The translations under genes and the position numbers were made by a program. The notes beneath the pieces were generated by a model. It was given only the letters and a program-made list of their open reading frames with translations, did not search any database and was not told the DNA's origin. Of a stretch of DNA of 64,000 nucleotides, positions 9,699 to 19,682 are shown in pieces. Numbering within the stretch: position 1 is the first letter of the stretch; each line of letters starts with the position of its first letter. This DNA is from Algicola sagamiensis DSM 14643 (lineage in GTDB: Bacteria; Pseudomonadota; Gammaproteobacteria; Enterobacterales; Alteromonadaceae): positions 62,001 through 126,000 of the forward strand of contig NZ_KB894499.1 of the NCBI RefSeq assembly GCF_000374485.1, given 5' to 3'.

Positions 9699-9723
9699 AG
9701 TTTATTTTCTGACGCCAATTCGA

Positions 9724-10089
9724 TTAGGAAGAAGCGTTCAGGTACTTCACGATGATTTTGTCTGGATCAGGATTTGTCGTGATTTGACCATTGATATCAA
9801 CGATCGGCAAATCCCAGTGATGACGTTCGTCACCTGCATTTTTTAAGCGCTTACTGATAAATTCCCAGTTCTCTTGCTTTTCAAGTCGAACATAATTGAA
9901 ATTTACACCGGCATCATCCAAGTAACGCATCATTGCTTCTGTCGCAATATCATCCTTTTTTCCGTAAACTTCTACATATTTTCCAGAGTACAATGGCGCT
10001 GCACTCACAAAACCCATATTGTTTTTATCAAAATAAACTTGGTAAACAATAAAACCCAACACTGTTAGAGCAATTAATAAATCCCTCAC
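9724..10089 (-). CDS. Membrane-anchored glutaredoxin-like protein lacking the CxxC motif
   Basis: Predicted 121 residues: one N-terminal membrane helix (about residues 4-20, LLIALTVLGFIVYQVYF) followed by a glutaredoxin-like fold (VEVYG strand, helix, then the cis-Pro strand LPIVDING). Where glutaredoxins have CxxC, this protein reads KKDDIA, and no cysteine occurs anywhere in it, so it cannot do thiol redox chemistry. The start is chosen as GTG at 10089 because AGGAG lies seven bases upstream; an ATG eight codons earlier (10113) has no good ribosome site. It converges with the MORN-like gene. Role unknown; possibly a structural or binding relative of glutaredoxins. Confidence 0.6.
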   Translation of the reverse strand: MRDLLIALTVLGFIVYQVYFDKNNMGFVSAAPLYSGKYVEVYGKKDDIATEAMMRYLDDAGVNFNYVRLEKQENWEFISKRLKNAGDERHHWDLPIVDINGQITTNPDPDKIIVKYLNASS

Positions 10090-10431
10090 AGTACTTCTCC
10101 TCTTGCTGTGCATTTTTTCATCATTCGCCTTAGATTACCTTAGGCCTCCACGTGCCTGCAATTATATTTACAAAATTTACAGGAATTCAACCTAAATGGT
10201 GTTTAAATTCATATTTTTTGGGAACGATACCTGAAATACATCGATCCCTTATAGATTCAGTAACCAAGATGAAACTAAAGTTGTATTTTGAGATCTATTT
10301 TCTCCATCTTTGTTCCAAAGTGAATTCAAAATAAACCGACACGATGATTGGGGATACCACAAGATAGGAAGTTGAAAATCAACTCAAAAAAAGAAGCCCC
10401 TAAGGGCTTCCAAGAAGGGGAATATCAATCA
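10090..10431. other. Intergenic gap, no gene recognised
   Basis: About 340 AT-rich bases between the glutaredoxin-like gene and the DUF4870-like gene. Apart from the terminator at its right end and the upstream region of the glutaredoxin-like gene, I see no conserved frame, RNA gene or repeat. A 60-codon frame here lacks any recognisable feature. Confidence 0.6.
10384..10410 (-). terminator. Intrinsic terminator of the DUF4870-like gene
   Basis: GAAGCCC (10393-10399), loop CTAA, GGGCTTC (10404-10410). Read on the minus strand, the stem is followed by a run of seven T (10386-10392 as A on plus). It lies about 20 bases past the stop of the DUF4870-like gene. Confidence 0.85.
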
Positions 10432-10779
10432 CTAAATGTACATCGGTCTCTTATCCACTAATTTCAACCAACCTCTGACAACACGGTAAATTAACCATAT
10501 AAAATTTAAGGCCAAGATGAAGTATCCAATGAGTACAACACTGAGTACAGAACCAACGACTGTCCACAGTAACCCATACCAAAATGTCTTGATTTGCCAG
10601 CTAAAGTGAGAATCAGCAATGGTTCCTCTCACGTCATCACGCTTGATGTAATTAATGACCACCCCTGCAAAAAAAGGGATAACAGTAAAAAATGATAATG
10701 CTTGCAATGCATATACTAATGTCGCATACGCAGATGCGGATGACTGCGATCTAGGCTGATTTGATAGAACTGTATTCAT
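10432..10779 (-). CDS. Small integral membrane protein, DUF4870-like
   Basis: 115 residues with about three hydrophobic helices (residues 18-40, 65-90 and 92-105). Between the first two is the segment INYIKRDDVRGTIADSHFSWQIKTFW, characteristic of the DUF4870/Tic20-like family of small bacterial membrane proteins of unknown function. It has its own terminator and a promoter overlapped by a palindrome, so it seems a tightly controlled single gene. It diverges from the catalase gene with a 313-base gap. No function is proposed. Confidence 0.7.
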   Translation of the reverse strand: MNTVLSNQPRSQSSASAYATLVYALQALSFFTVIPFFAGVVINYIKRDDVRGTIADSHFSWQIKTFWYGLLWTVVGSVLSVVLIGYFILALNFIWLIYRVVRGWLKLVDKRPMYI

Positions 10780-10801
10780 ACGTACTCATTTTGATCATGA
10801 T

Positions 10802-10857
10802 TTGACATAACATGACATTAATGGAGTCATAGTATTTCTTTTGACATATTATGTCAA
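10802..10857 (-). promoter_or_regulatory. Promoter and palindromic operator upstream of the DUF4870-like gene
   Basis: On the minus strand, TTGACA (10852-10857), a 17-base spacer and TACTAT (10829-10834) make a good sigma-70 promoter. The -35 box is embedded in a perfect palindrome TTGACATA-T-TATGTCAA (10841-10857). Further copies of TGACAT occur at 10803-10808 (within TTGACATA, 10802-10809) and 10813-10818, near the expected start site. The regulator is unknown. The remaining gap to katA (10858-11092) is AT-rich, with no site I can name. Confidence 0.6.
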
Positions 10858-11092
10858 CCTTGATTTTTGCTCACCCCAAATAAGCAAAAGATCCCACCGA
10901 AAAAATTTGATATTGCACAAGGATCGCTTTTGGACCTTTGGTATAAATTCAAGCAAGCATATCCATTCAGCTCGATAAAAAAATAAAGCTAGTTTATTTT
11001 TTTAGATTAAATCAATCATTCTTATTCATTTTAATCAAAAAGGTAGATTGCCTAAGCTACCCCAATGCAATGAAGAACGATAGGAAAATACA

Positions 11093-12547
11093 ATGACAAA
11101 AACCCGACTTACGACAGCAACAGGTAGCCCAGTCGCAGATGACAACACGAGCATTAGTGTTGGTTCGCGTGGTGCACTGACCTTTGACAATCATTACCTC
11201 TTTGAAAAACTCGCACACTTTAACCGAGAGCGCATCCCTGAGCGGGTCGTCCACGCTCGTGGATATGGTGCATTTGGTACATTTACTCTGACAAAAAGTT
11301 TAAAATATTACACAATTGCCAAGTTCCTTCAGAATGTTGGCGATAAAACAGAAATTTTTACACGATTTTCTACGGTTGCCGGTGGGCAGGATTCTCCAGA
11401 CTCGATTCGAGATGTAAGAGGGTTCGCAATCAAGTTTTATACTGAAGAAGGCAACTGGGATATGGTAGGAAATAATACGCCTATATTCTTCCTACGTGAT
11501 CCAAAGAAATTTCCAGACTTTATTCATTCTCAGAAAAAAGATCCCCAAACCAACCTACCCAATCCAGCGAACCATTTTGAGTTTTGGGCAAATCACCCAC
11601 AGTCGCTCCATCAAATCACGATTTTGATGTCTGATCGCGGGATCCCAGAAACATTACGCCATATGAATGGCTACTCTTCCCATACATTAAGTTTTTGGAA
11701 TCAGGACGGGAAACGCTTCTGGGTAAAATGGCACTTTAAAACCAATCAAGGGATCCGTTGCCTGACGGGTGCTGAAGTCGCTTCAAAATCACCAACATTC
11801 CACCAGGAAGATCTTGTCAATGCCATTGAACAAGGTGATTTCCCAAGTTGGACGGTGAACGTTCAGCTCATGCCGGAAGAGGATGCGAAAACATATCATA
11901 TTAATCCATTCGATCTGACAAAAGTATGGCCACACAAAGATTACCCACTTATCGAAGTTGGACAATTGGAACTGAACCGTAATGTTACCAATTACTTTGC
12001 TGAAACTGAACAATCTGCATTTGCACCAAACAATCTCGTCCCAGGAATCGGCACTTCGCCAGATAAAATGCTTCAAGCGCGTTTAATGGCATATCAAGAT
12101 GCACACCGTTACCGTGTAGGCGTGAATGGGCACCAGATCCCGGTGAACGCCGCAAAATGTCCGGTGAATCACTATCAACGCGATGGGGCGATGGCTGGAG
12201 GCTGTCCAATGCATGGTGGCCAGATGAATGAAAGCCCAGTGAACTTTTATCCGAATGACCAAACCAATCAAGGGGCACCTGCACCCGACCCAACCATTGC
12301 TGAGCCACCTATGCCGATAGAAGAAGACGCATGGATTACGACATATGACACCATTGAAGAGGATCACTATGCACAAGCTGGTGCACTCTTCCGTTTGATG
12401 AACCGACCTCAAAAAGAACGCTTGGCTCAGAATATTGCTGAAGGGCTTTCCCAGGCCAGCCAAAGTGTTCAAGATAGAATGATCCTGCAATTCTCTAAAG
12501 CAGATCCAGACTATGGTGAGCTTGTCCTTGCAGCACTTCGAAACTAG
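11093..12547 (+). CDS. katA: Monofunctional haem catalase
   Basis: A 484-residue small-subunit (clade 3-like) catalase that dismutates hydrogen peroxide. The distal histidine lies in RVVHARGYGAFGTF and the distal asparagine in DMVGNNTPIFF. The proximal tyrosine region is ARLMAYQDAHRYRVG, with the usual R-x-x-x-Y pattern. Length and the absence of a C-terminal flavodoxin-like domain exclude the large-subunit KatE type. No signal peptide is seen, so it is cytoplasmic. It is monocistronic, with a strong bidirectional terminator just after the stop. OxyR control is usual for such genes, but I could not identify a convincing site upstream. Confidence 0.95.
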   Translation: MTKTRLTTATGSPVADDNTSISVGSRGALTFDNHYLFEKLAHFNRERIPERVVHARGYGAFGTFTLTKSLKYYTIAKFLQNVGDKTEIFTRFSTVAGGQDSPDSIRDVRGFAIKFYTEEGNWDMVGNNTPIFFLRDPKKFPDFIHSQKKDPQTNLPNPANHFEFWANHPQSLHQITILMSDRGIPETLRHMNGYSSHTLSFWNQDGKRFWVKWHFKTNQGIRCLTGAEVASKSPTFHQEDLVNAIEQGDFPSWTVNVQLMPEEDAKTYHINPFDLTKVWPHKDYPLIEVGQLELNRNVTNYFAETEQSAFAPNNLVPGIGTSPDKMLQARLMAYQDAHRYRVGVNGHQIPVNAAKCPVNHYQRDGAMAGGCPMHGGQMNESPVNFYPNDQTNQGAPAPDPTIAEPPMPIEEDAWITTYDTIEEDHYAQAGALFRLMNRPQKERLAQNIAEGLSQASQSVQDRMILQFSKADPDYGELVLAALRN

Positions 12548-12556
12548 TTCAAATCA

Positions 12557-12591
12557 GAAAAAAAAAGCGCCAACAGGCGCTTTTCTTTTTT
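12557..12591. terminator. Bidirectional terminator between katA and the solute-binding protein gene
   Basis: AAAAGCGCC (12563-12571), loop AACA, GGCGCTTTT (12576-12584), flanked by an A-run on the left and a T-run on the right. It can serve convergent transcripts from both genes. Confidence 0.9.
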
Positions 12592-12608
12592 CATATGATT
12601 TGTATGAA

Positions 12609-13406
12609 TTATTCGGCTTTACTGGTTGAAAACAGAAGTAATTGGCGATATGTATAAGGCATGTATTTTTTATAGATTTTATCCACTTCTCCGCTTTTTA
12701 TCATATTCCCTAATTCACGATCATACTTTTCTGCTAATACCTTATTTTTTGGGCTGAAATCAAGATAAAGGTTCACTGTATCCACCATTGGATGGAGACT
12801 TTTGATTTCAACTTCAGTTTGTTCCGCAAGTAATGGCGCAGAGAATATATCGACCAGAATATAATCAAGCCAACCTTTCTTTAATTTTTCAAATAGTTCA
12901 GCGTCTGTTTTATGAAGGTCTTTTTTCCATCCCTTAAATTTCTGGATCTTTTCTGTATAGTCATACCCACGCACCATTCCGACCCGTTTGCCTCGCATGA
13001 GAAACCAGGAAAATTGCTCAATTGGGAAGTCAGCACGAACATAAATGGCAAGTGGATAAAATGCATTGGCATTTTCACCATAGATATAAGGTTCTAAAGG
13101 CGCATTGTCGATAACAGCATCCATTTTACCTTCTTCAACAATGGATAAACATCTTGGCCATGGGAGTTCATGTGCAACCAGCTTCATTCCTAGCTTAGTG
13201 AATACAGCCTGATGAATGTCATGAGAAACACCTTTGACAATCATTTTATTTTCAGCGTAGGTAAATGGCGGCCATGCGACACCACAAACTTCAACGGTAT
13301 TTGGGTCTTTTTTTACTGAGTTTTCTTTTTCTGAAGTGGCTTCCTCTTGTGCGAAGGACTTAAAGGGAAGCCATAAAAAAAAATATAGAAGGGACAAAAT
13401 GCGCAT
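12609..13406 (-). CDS. Periplasmic family 3 solute-binding-protein-like protein
   Basis: 265 residues with an N-terminal signal peptide (about 19 residues, ending KSFA) and an SBP_bac_3-type fold: VEVCGVAWPPFTYAE near the start, VSHDIHQAVFTKLGM, the hinge segment GKRVGMVRGYDY and a C-terminal IYKKYMPY. Such proteins bind amino acids or other small polar solutes. No ABC permease or ATPase is adjacent, so it is either an orphan binding protein or one of the short sensor-like SBP-3 proteins common in marine gammaproteobacteria. Ligand unknown. It converges on katA and shares its terminator. Confidence 0.75.
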   Translation of the reverse strand: MRILSLLYFFLWLPFKSFAQEEATSEKENSVKKDPNTVEVCGVAWPPFTYAENKMIVKGVSHDIHQAVFTKLGMKLVAHELPWPRCLSIVEEGKMDAVIDNAPLEPYIYGENANAFYPLAIYVRADFPIEQFSWFLMRGKRVGMVRGYDYTEKIQKFKGWKKDLHKTDAELFEKLKKGWLDYILVDIFSAPLLAEQTEVEIKSLHPMVDTVNLYLDFSPKNKVLAEKYDRELGNMIKSGEVDKIYKKYMPYTYRQLLLFSTSKAE

Positions 13407-13544
13407 AAGCTGACCTATTCATGTACACCATGACTTCTGTCATCGTGAATGTAAACTTAACATGGAGTATGGATCAGCTTTACAAGCTTTGCGTAACTGA
13501 TACTTCAAGCAAAAAGTAAAGCAGCAACAGCATTTTCGGAATCA

Positions 13545-15495
<1,951 letters not shown>

Positions 15496-15560
15496 AAGTA
15501 GGTTAAAATGGTGGATGAGAATGAAGCGAATGGTAAATGAAGCAGCCGTCGAACGCAAAC

Positions 15561-15591
15561 TTGATGACTTTGTAAGCAAAATAAGTATAAT
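15561..15591 (+). promoter_or_regulatory. Possible promoter of the first pseudopilin gene
   Basis: TTGATG (15561-15566) and TATAAT (15586-15591) with a 19-base spacer, 34 bases before the pseudopilin ATG. The perfect -10 is the main support; the spacer is long. Confidence 0.35.
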
Positions 15592-15625
15592 GTCGAAAGT
15601 TGTTAAAATAAAGTAGTGAAATGTT

Positions 15626-16261
15626 ATGAATACAGTGCGTGGTTATACTCTGATTGAAGTGATCATGATCGTCGTGATTGTTGGCATTCTTGCCGCTGTC
15701 GGCTTTCCTGCAATGCAATCCACTTTTGGCCGTAGTGATGCAGAAACTTACACAAGCGAGATGTCCGCGCTTCTCAAATATGCCCGTGCTCAGGCTTACA
15801 CAAATAATGAAATTGTTACTGTTTGCCCAATGAATGAAGGGGAAACATCTTGTGCTGGCTCAGTCAATGATTGGAAGGAAAAGACAGTCGTTGTTTTTTT
15901 TGATAGAAATAACAATGGTGATATTGATACAGAAACTGAGAGAACTAAGAGAGAGGATATTTTAAAGCGAATCCCTGCTTTAGAAACAAAAACAGAGCAA
16001 GATCACTTTGTACCAACAACAAATGCCAATGCTTTAGCAACTCGAAAACGCATCACCTTTACCCGCACTGGCTCTCTCGATTCTGGAAACAGTGTTCCAA
16101 GGTTAACTTATTGTTCTGGTGACACACGAGGAAGTTCCAACTATTTTCATCGTCAATTAACGATTAATATTGGTGGGCAAACAACAACAATTGTTCCTAA
16201 CTATAACAGCGATCCGATGAAAGAACTTATTAATGTATGTGGCAGTAATAAGCCAAGCTAA
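15626..16261 (+). CDS. Type IV pilin-like pseudopilin, FimT/GspH family
   Basis: 211 residues with a class III prepilin signal: short leader MNTVRG, then YTLIEV with Glu5 of the mature protein, and a hydrophobic helix to about residue 30. The leader is cut by PilD before export. The globular part, with KYARAQAYTNNEIVTVCP, matches the GspH/FimT family of minor pseudopilins that prime type IV pilus or type II secretion assembly. Four cysteines could form two disulfides. A paralogue follows 181 bases downstream, but no other minor pilin genes (pilV, W, X, Y1, E) are nearby. Its exact machine is not deducible. Confidence 0.8.
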   Translation: MNTVRGYTLIEVIMIVVIVGILAAVGFPAMQSTFGRSDAETYTSEMSALLKYARAQAYTNNEIVTVCPMNEGETSCAGSVNDWKEKTVVVFFDRNNNGDIDTETERTKREDILKRIPALETKTEQDHFVPTTNANALATRKRITFTRTGSLDSGNSVPRLTYCSGDTRGSSNYFHRQLTINIGGQTTTIVPNYNSDPMKELINVCGSNKPS

Positions 16262-16442
16262 TCGCGAGTTACCTATTTTTCTATGAATAGCCGAGTCTAT
16301 CAATACTCGGCTAGTCCCCAACCAAGTTTTTGATAAAAATTTAGAGTTCATCGACAGTGTTGTTGATCTGTTTTAAGTTGAAGCAAAACTTTACCAATAG
16401 TATTCTGCTATACAGATAAAAACGAACAAGGAATGTTCAACT

Positions 16443-16973
16443 ATGTTTCAAATGACGAAAGGTTATACAATTGTCGAAGTCGTGGTGACTGTTGCGATAC
16501 TTGGAAGCCTGTATTCTATTTCATCTCAATCTCTTCCTTACTTTTTTGCTCGCACTCATGCAGAATCTGACTTGATTCAAATTAGGAAACTCTTGGACTT
16601 CGCCAGAGGGTATGCTTTAAAAAATAAAGTGTCGACAACCTTATGCCCATTGCAGAATCATGGAACCCAATGTATTTCCTCATGGGATAAAGCGACGCTC
16701 ACTTTATTTTTGGATATGAACCAAAATGGAAAAAAAGAGGGCAATGAGCCAATATTAAGCGCATTGGATGTTGGGGCACCCTACCACAGCGTTCATTACC
16801 CACGAAAACACATCACCTACTTACCCAATGGCCGATTGAAAGGCTTTTTAAATGGCACCGTTGAGATATGTGTTCATCTTTGGCTATGGGAGCGTTCCTA
16901 TCGTCTTATCATTCCAAACTGGGGACGAATTAGACAAGCCCAAACGCCCCACTGCCGTCAAAAGCTACGATGA
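16443..16973 (+). CDS. Second FimT/GspH-family pseudopilin
   Basis: 176 residues starting MFQMTKG, then YTIVEVVVTVAILGSLYSI, a class III signal with the invariant Glu5. It resembles the preceding gene in layout (KLLDFARGYALKNKVSTTLCP aligns with that gene's corresponding segment) but is shorter and diverged. AAGGAA lies ten bases before the ATG. Its last nine bases overlap, tail to tail, the end of the decayed MFS gene, so the native C-terminus may have been altered by the rearrangement there; the final 15 residues look unlike a pseudopilin. Minor pilin or pseudopilin, machine unknown. Confidence 0.7.
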   Translation: MFQMTKGYTIVEVVVTVAILGSLYSISSQSLPYFFARTHAESDLIQIRKLLDFARGYALKNKVSTTLCPLQNHGTQCISSWDKATLTLFLDMNQNGKKEGNEPILSALDVGAPYHSVHYPRKHITYLPNGRLKGFLNGTVEICVHLWLWERSYRLIIPNWGRIRQAQTPHCRQKLR

Positions 16974-17501
16974 ACGCTCAAACAATCTTGTATTATTCTG
17001 CACACGGGTATAGAAGTATCGGTAGATAAAATAACTTGCAGCTACAAGACAAAAGCTTGCAAACACCAAGGTGAGCCAGGACATCGACTTCGTCTTACCG
17101 ACCAGATGACTCAAGTCCAGGGCAATGGCACGTGCGATGGAAATGTTTCCTTCAAACAGTCCTGTCAAAAAGCTAGAAGCTAAAAATAGAACAAAGTCCT
17201 CATTTAAGATTGCATATGCACTGATGATATAGCCAATAAAACTTCCTCCCAAAGTCCAGAGTAGCATTTTTCTTCGGCCATATTGATCTGATAGCGCTCC
17301 GATATAATTACCGCCTAAAAAGATACCAAGCGGATAAATCGCAAGTGCAATTGAAAACAAAACACTGGGGGGCAAGATATATTCAGTTACCATTGGGGGT
17401 GGTATATCACCAAGGAACATGGGAGCAAGTAATGGGTATGGCAGTGCGACACCTGCTGTACTTACCATCACAACAAACAAAACGGTCAATAGTGTTTTCA
17501 T
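16965..17501 (-). pseudogene. MFS transporter remnant with internal deletion
   Basis: 178 residues against about 400 in the family. Residues 1-145 are a normal MFS N-terminal half: helix 1, the loop 2-3 signature GALSDQYGRRKMLLW, then helices 4-5 with GNISIARAIALDLSH. The sequence then jumps from VGKTKS directly to one further hydrophobic helix (SWLTLVFASFCLVAASYFIYR) resembling a final MFS helix. The central helices are missing without a frame break, consistent with an in-frame internal deletion. As it stands it cannot form a 12-helix transporter. Its 3' end overlaps the pseudopilin's. Confidence 0.65.
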
Positions 17502-17677
17502 TCTTCATCCTTGCATCTATTTATGTAAAAATTTTAGTTTATTTAATGGTATGATTTTCAGCGCCATTAAGTAAAGTTTTTATTTTATTTATTTAATTTC
17601 CCATCCGAGTACAACGGTTCCTTTGATCTTGCATGAAGGTCGCTATAATTGATTCAAGCCATCAGGGAATTAGAAGA

Positions 17678-18262
17678 ATGAACATCAACTACGTCACCGG
17701 GACACCTGAAGTCCACAGAGAAGAAGCTGCTGCACTATATAATGAATCTTTTGGCGATAAGTTTGCTGTTGCCATCCCTTGTAAAGAAAAGCGCCTGAAG
17801 CTGATTTCAGAGTCACTATCCTTAGACTTTTCCATTGCCGCAATATTGGATGGGGAACTTGTTGGCCTCGCTGGTTACCACACTAAGAAGGGTTCCTTAA
17901 CACAAGGGTTCACCTTTGATAGGCTCTTAGAACACCTTGGTTTTTGGTCAAGTATTCGTGCTGCACTCATTTTTAGCTTATATGAGAGAAAGCAAAAAGA
18001 AGCCGAGTTATTGATGGATGGAATCTCCGTATCAAAACAAATGCGCGGAAAGGGCATTGGCACTGAGCTGCTTCATCAACTCAAAGGGTTGGCTCGAGAA
18101 AAAGGATATCAAGAAATACGACTGGATGTGATAGACACGAACCCAAAGGCGCGCCAGCTTTATGAAAGGTTAGGGTTTGTACCAAAGCATACGTCTCATT
18201 TTGGTTTTTTACGCTTCCTACTTGGGTTTTCCAGCGCAACCACCATGATCTTCTTGCTTTAA
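17678..18262 (+). CDS. GNAT-family N-acetyltransferase
   Basis: 194 residues with the GNAT core: ILDGELVGLAGYH, then the acetyl-CoA motif A stretch MRGKGIGTELLHQLKGLAREKGY, then RLDVIDTNPKARQLYERLGF (motif B). The substrate is unknown. The ATG at 17678 is chosen rather than an ATG 15 codons upstream, because a perfect -10 hexamer TATAAT (17644-17649) sits inside that extension and so would be upstream of the transcript. The C-terminal GFLRFLLGFSSATTMIFLL is hydrophobic, which is unusual. The last four bases overlap the end of rseC, convergent. Confidence 0.85.
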   Translation: MNINYVTGTPEVHREEAAALYNESFGDKFAVAIPCKEKRLKLISESLSLDFSIAAILDGELVGLAGYHTKKGSLTQGFTFDRLLEHLGFWSSIRAALIFSLYERKQKEAELLMDGISVSKQMRGKGIGTELLHQLKGLAREKGYQEIRLDVIDTNPKARQLYERLGFVPKHTSHFGFLRFLLGFSSATTMIFLL

Positions 18263-18714
18263 ACAGCGTATACAGGAATTGTCTCCGGGTAGATTTCTAA
18301 AATGACAATACCATCTTCACCAATTCGATCATCAATACGTGTTTGCCACTTCGCCAATCCAAATCCAATGACACCACCAGCCAATGCGCCGATAACACTC
18401 GCAATATCGTTTATATAAATAGACTCAGCCAGTCCAGCCATAAATATTGCTAAAAGCAGGGGCAGTATATAAACGAGAAGAGCAGCCTTTAATAAAGGTT
18501 TTTCTTGGATCCCTATCTTAACCTGTTGCCCAACACTGAGTTGTATATCAGTCTTCATTTGAAAACGTTGCAAACGCTTTGTCAGCGCTTTATTGACAAC
18601 ACCAGTTGAACACCCCTCTTGTGAAGCGCAACCATCGCAGGATGTCGCTTGTTGGACTTCAAGTTCAACAAATGGAGAATGAATACGTGTTACTGTTGCA
18701 ACTTGTTCAAACAT
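18259..18714 (-). CDS. rseC: SoxR-reducing/sigma-E regulatory protein RseC
   Basis: A 151-residue inner-membrane protein with an N-terminal cysteine cluster CDGCASQEGC, a soluble beta-rich segment and two membrane helices (about residues 74-95 and 103-124). RseC is the last gene of the sigma-E operon and, in relatives, contributes to SoxR reduction with the Rsx complex and modestly to sigma-E control. It follows rseB with an 8-base gap. Position plus cysteine pattern make the call secure. Confidence 0.92.
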   Translation of the reverse strand: MFEQVATVTRIHSPFVELEVQQATSCDGCASQEGCSTGVVNKALTKRLQRFQMKTDIQLSVGQQVKIGIQEKPLLKAALLVYILPLLLAIFMAGLAESIYINDIASVIGALAGGVIGFGLAKWQTRIDDRIGEDGIVILEIYPETIPVYAV

Positions 18715-18722
18715 AAATCAGA

Positions 18723-19682
18723 TCACTCTATGCGAATACTGTCTGAAATTCGCCGTGCCAGTTTTAGGGGGATATTACCGACAATTGTAACATCATAAGC
18801 GCCCTTATTGACAAAAAATACCGTTGTTGCGCCATTATGCAGTAATGTTGGAGAAGTCGCTTGTTTGATTGGTTGTTGGATAAAAACAGAAACATCAACC
18901 ACACCATCCGACATCAGGAAATAATCTGCTAATTCTTTACTTCTGGAGAGGTAATGTTGATTAGACTGAATGATTTGAAACCCTTCAGGAAGCGCCTTGA
19001 ATTTCCACTTTGCCGACAATGGTTTCTTTGAAAATTGACCTAAGTCAATCGGTTGTGGCAACTGTGCCGTATGTAACTTGGCTAAATTCGGGTGGACAGT
19101 TTCTGTAACGACAAGTGATGTAACCTGGATCTGCTCAAGCGCTTGACCTTTCTGATCGATAAAGGCGGTCTTTAATGGCAAGCCAGTTTGCATATCCAGC
19201 CAGATCCAAAAGTCATATCGCTCACCATCACGCGCATTAAACCGAAGCAATTGCGCTGGCTTTCCTGACACGCGACTCTTACCTGCAACAACGATTTCAT
19301 AAAACTGATTGAGTTCTGACGCTTTATCTGTGTAGAAGATTTCTGGCACAGGGCCAAACAGTGCCGTTTCCTGAAGCGAAAATGGAGGGCGTTCTACATC
19401 AAAGTGACTGATGACATTATTTTTTCGGACCAACTCTTTGGGTCTGCCATTGAGCGTCATCAAATATTCAAGTTCATGACCTTCAAAATTACCATGAAGC
19501 CAACGGTAAGGCTCAACGTGATTTCCACGAACATGAACATAAGAAATATCGTAGTTGAGTCCTTGTAACCCATGTTGAAGCTTCTCAAGCCAAAGTGTAA
19601 CTTTAGGGCTTGTCTCTACCGGGTTCGCCAATGCGGCTCCCCCGGTTATCAACGAGAAACAAAGAGCAAAAATAGCACGCAT
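18723..19682 (-). CDS. rseB: Sigma-E factor regulatory protein RseB (MucB)
   Basis: A 319-residue periplasmic protein with a signal peptide (residues 1-19, ending ALAN) and the MucB/RseB two-domain layout: a LolA-like N-terminal domain (WLEKLQHGLQGLNYDISYVHV) and a smaller C-terminal domain (WKFKALPEGFQIIQSNQH). It binds RseA and mislocalised LPS or lipids, protecting RseA from DegS. Its start codon overlaps the rseA stop by one base (TAATG-type junction), indicating translational coupling. Confidence 0.93.
   Translation of the reverse strand: MRAIFALCFSLITGGAALANPVETSPKVTLWLEKLQHGLQGLNYDISYVHVRGNHVEPYRWLHGNFEGHELEYLMTLNGRPKELVRKNNVISHFDVERPPFSLQETALFGPVPEIFYTDKASELNQFYEIVVAGKSRVSGKPAQLLRFNARDGERYDFWIWLDMQTGLPLKTAFIDQKGQALEQIQVTSLVVTETVHPNLAKLHTAQLPQPIDLGQFSKKPLSAKWKFKALPEGFQIIQSNQHYLSRSKELADYFLMSDGVVDVSVFIQQPIKQATSPTLLHNGATTVFFVNKGAYDVTIVGNIPLKLARRISDSIRIE

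Noticed and set aside
10152-10334. 60-codon plus-strand frame
   Set aside because: No ribosome site, no recognisable composition and no neighbours; treated as chance.
10858-11092. OxyR site upstream of katA
   Set aside because: No spaced ATAG/CTAT pattern convincing enough to report.
15496-15579. 28-codon upstream extension of nadE
   Set aside because: No family similarity, and it contains the opposing TATAAT promoter of the pseudopilin gene.
17633-17677. 15-codon upstream start for the GNAT gene
   Set aside because: A perfect -10 hexamer lies inside it, so the transcript probably starts downstream.
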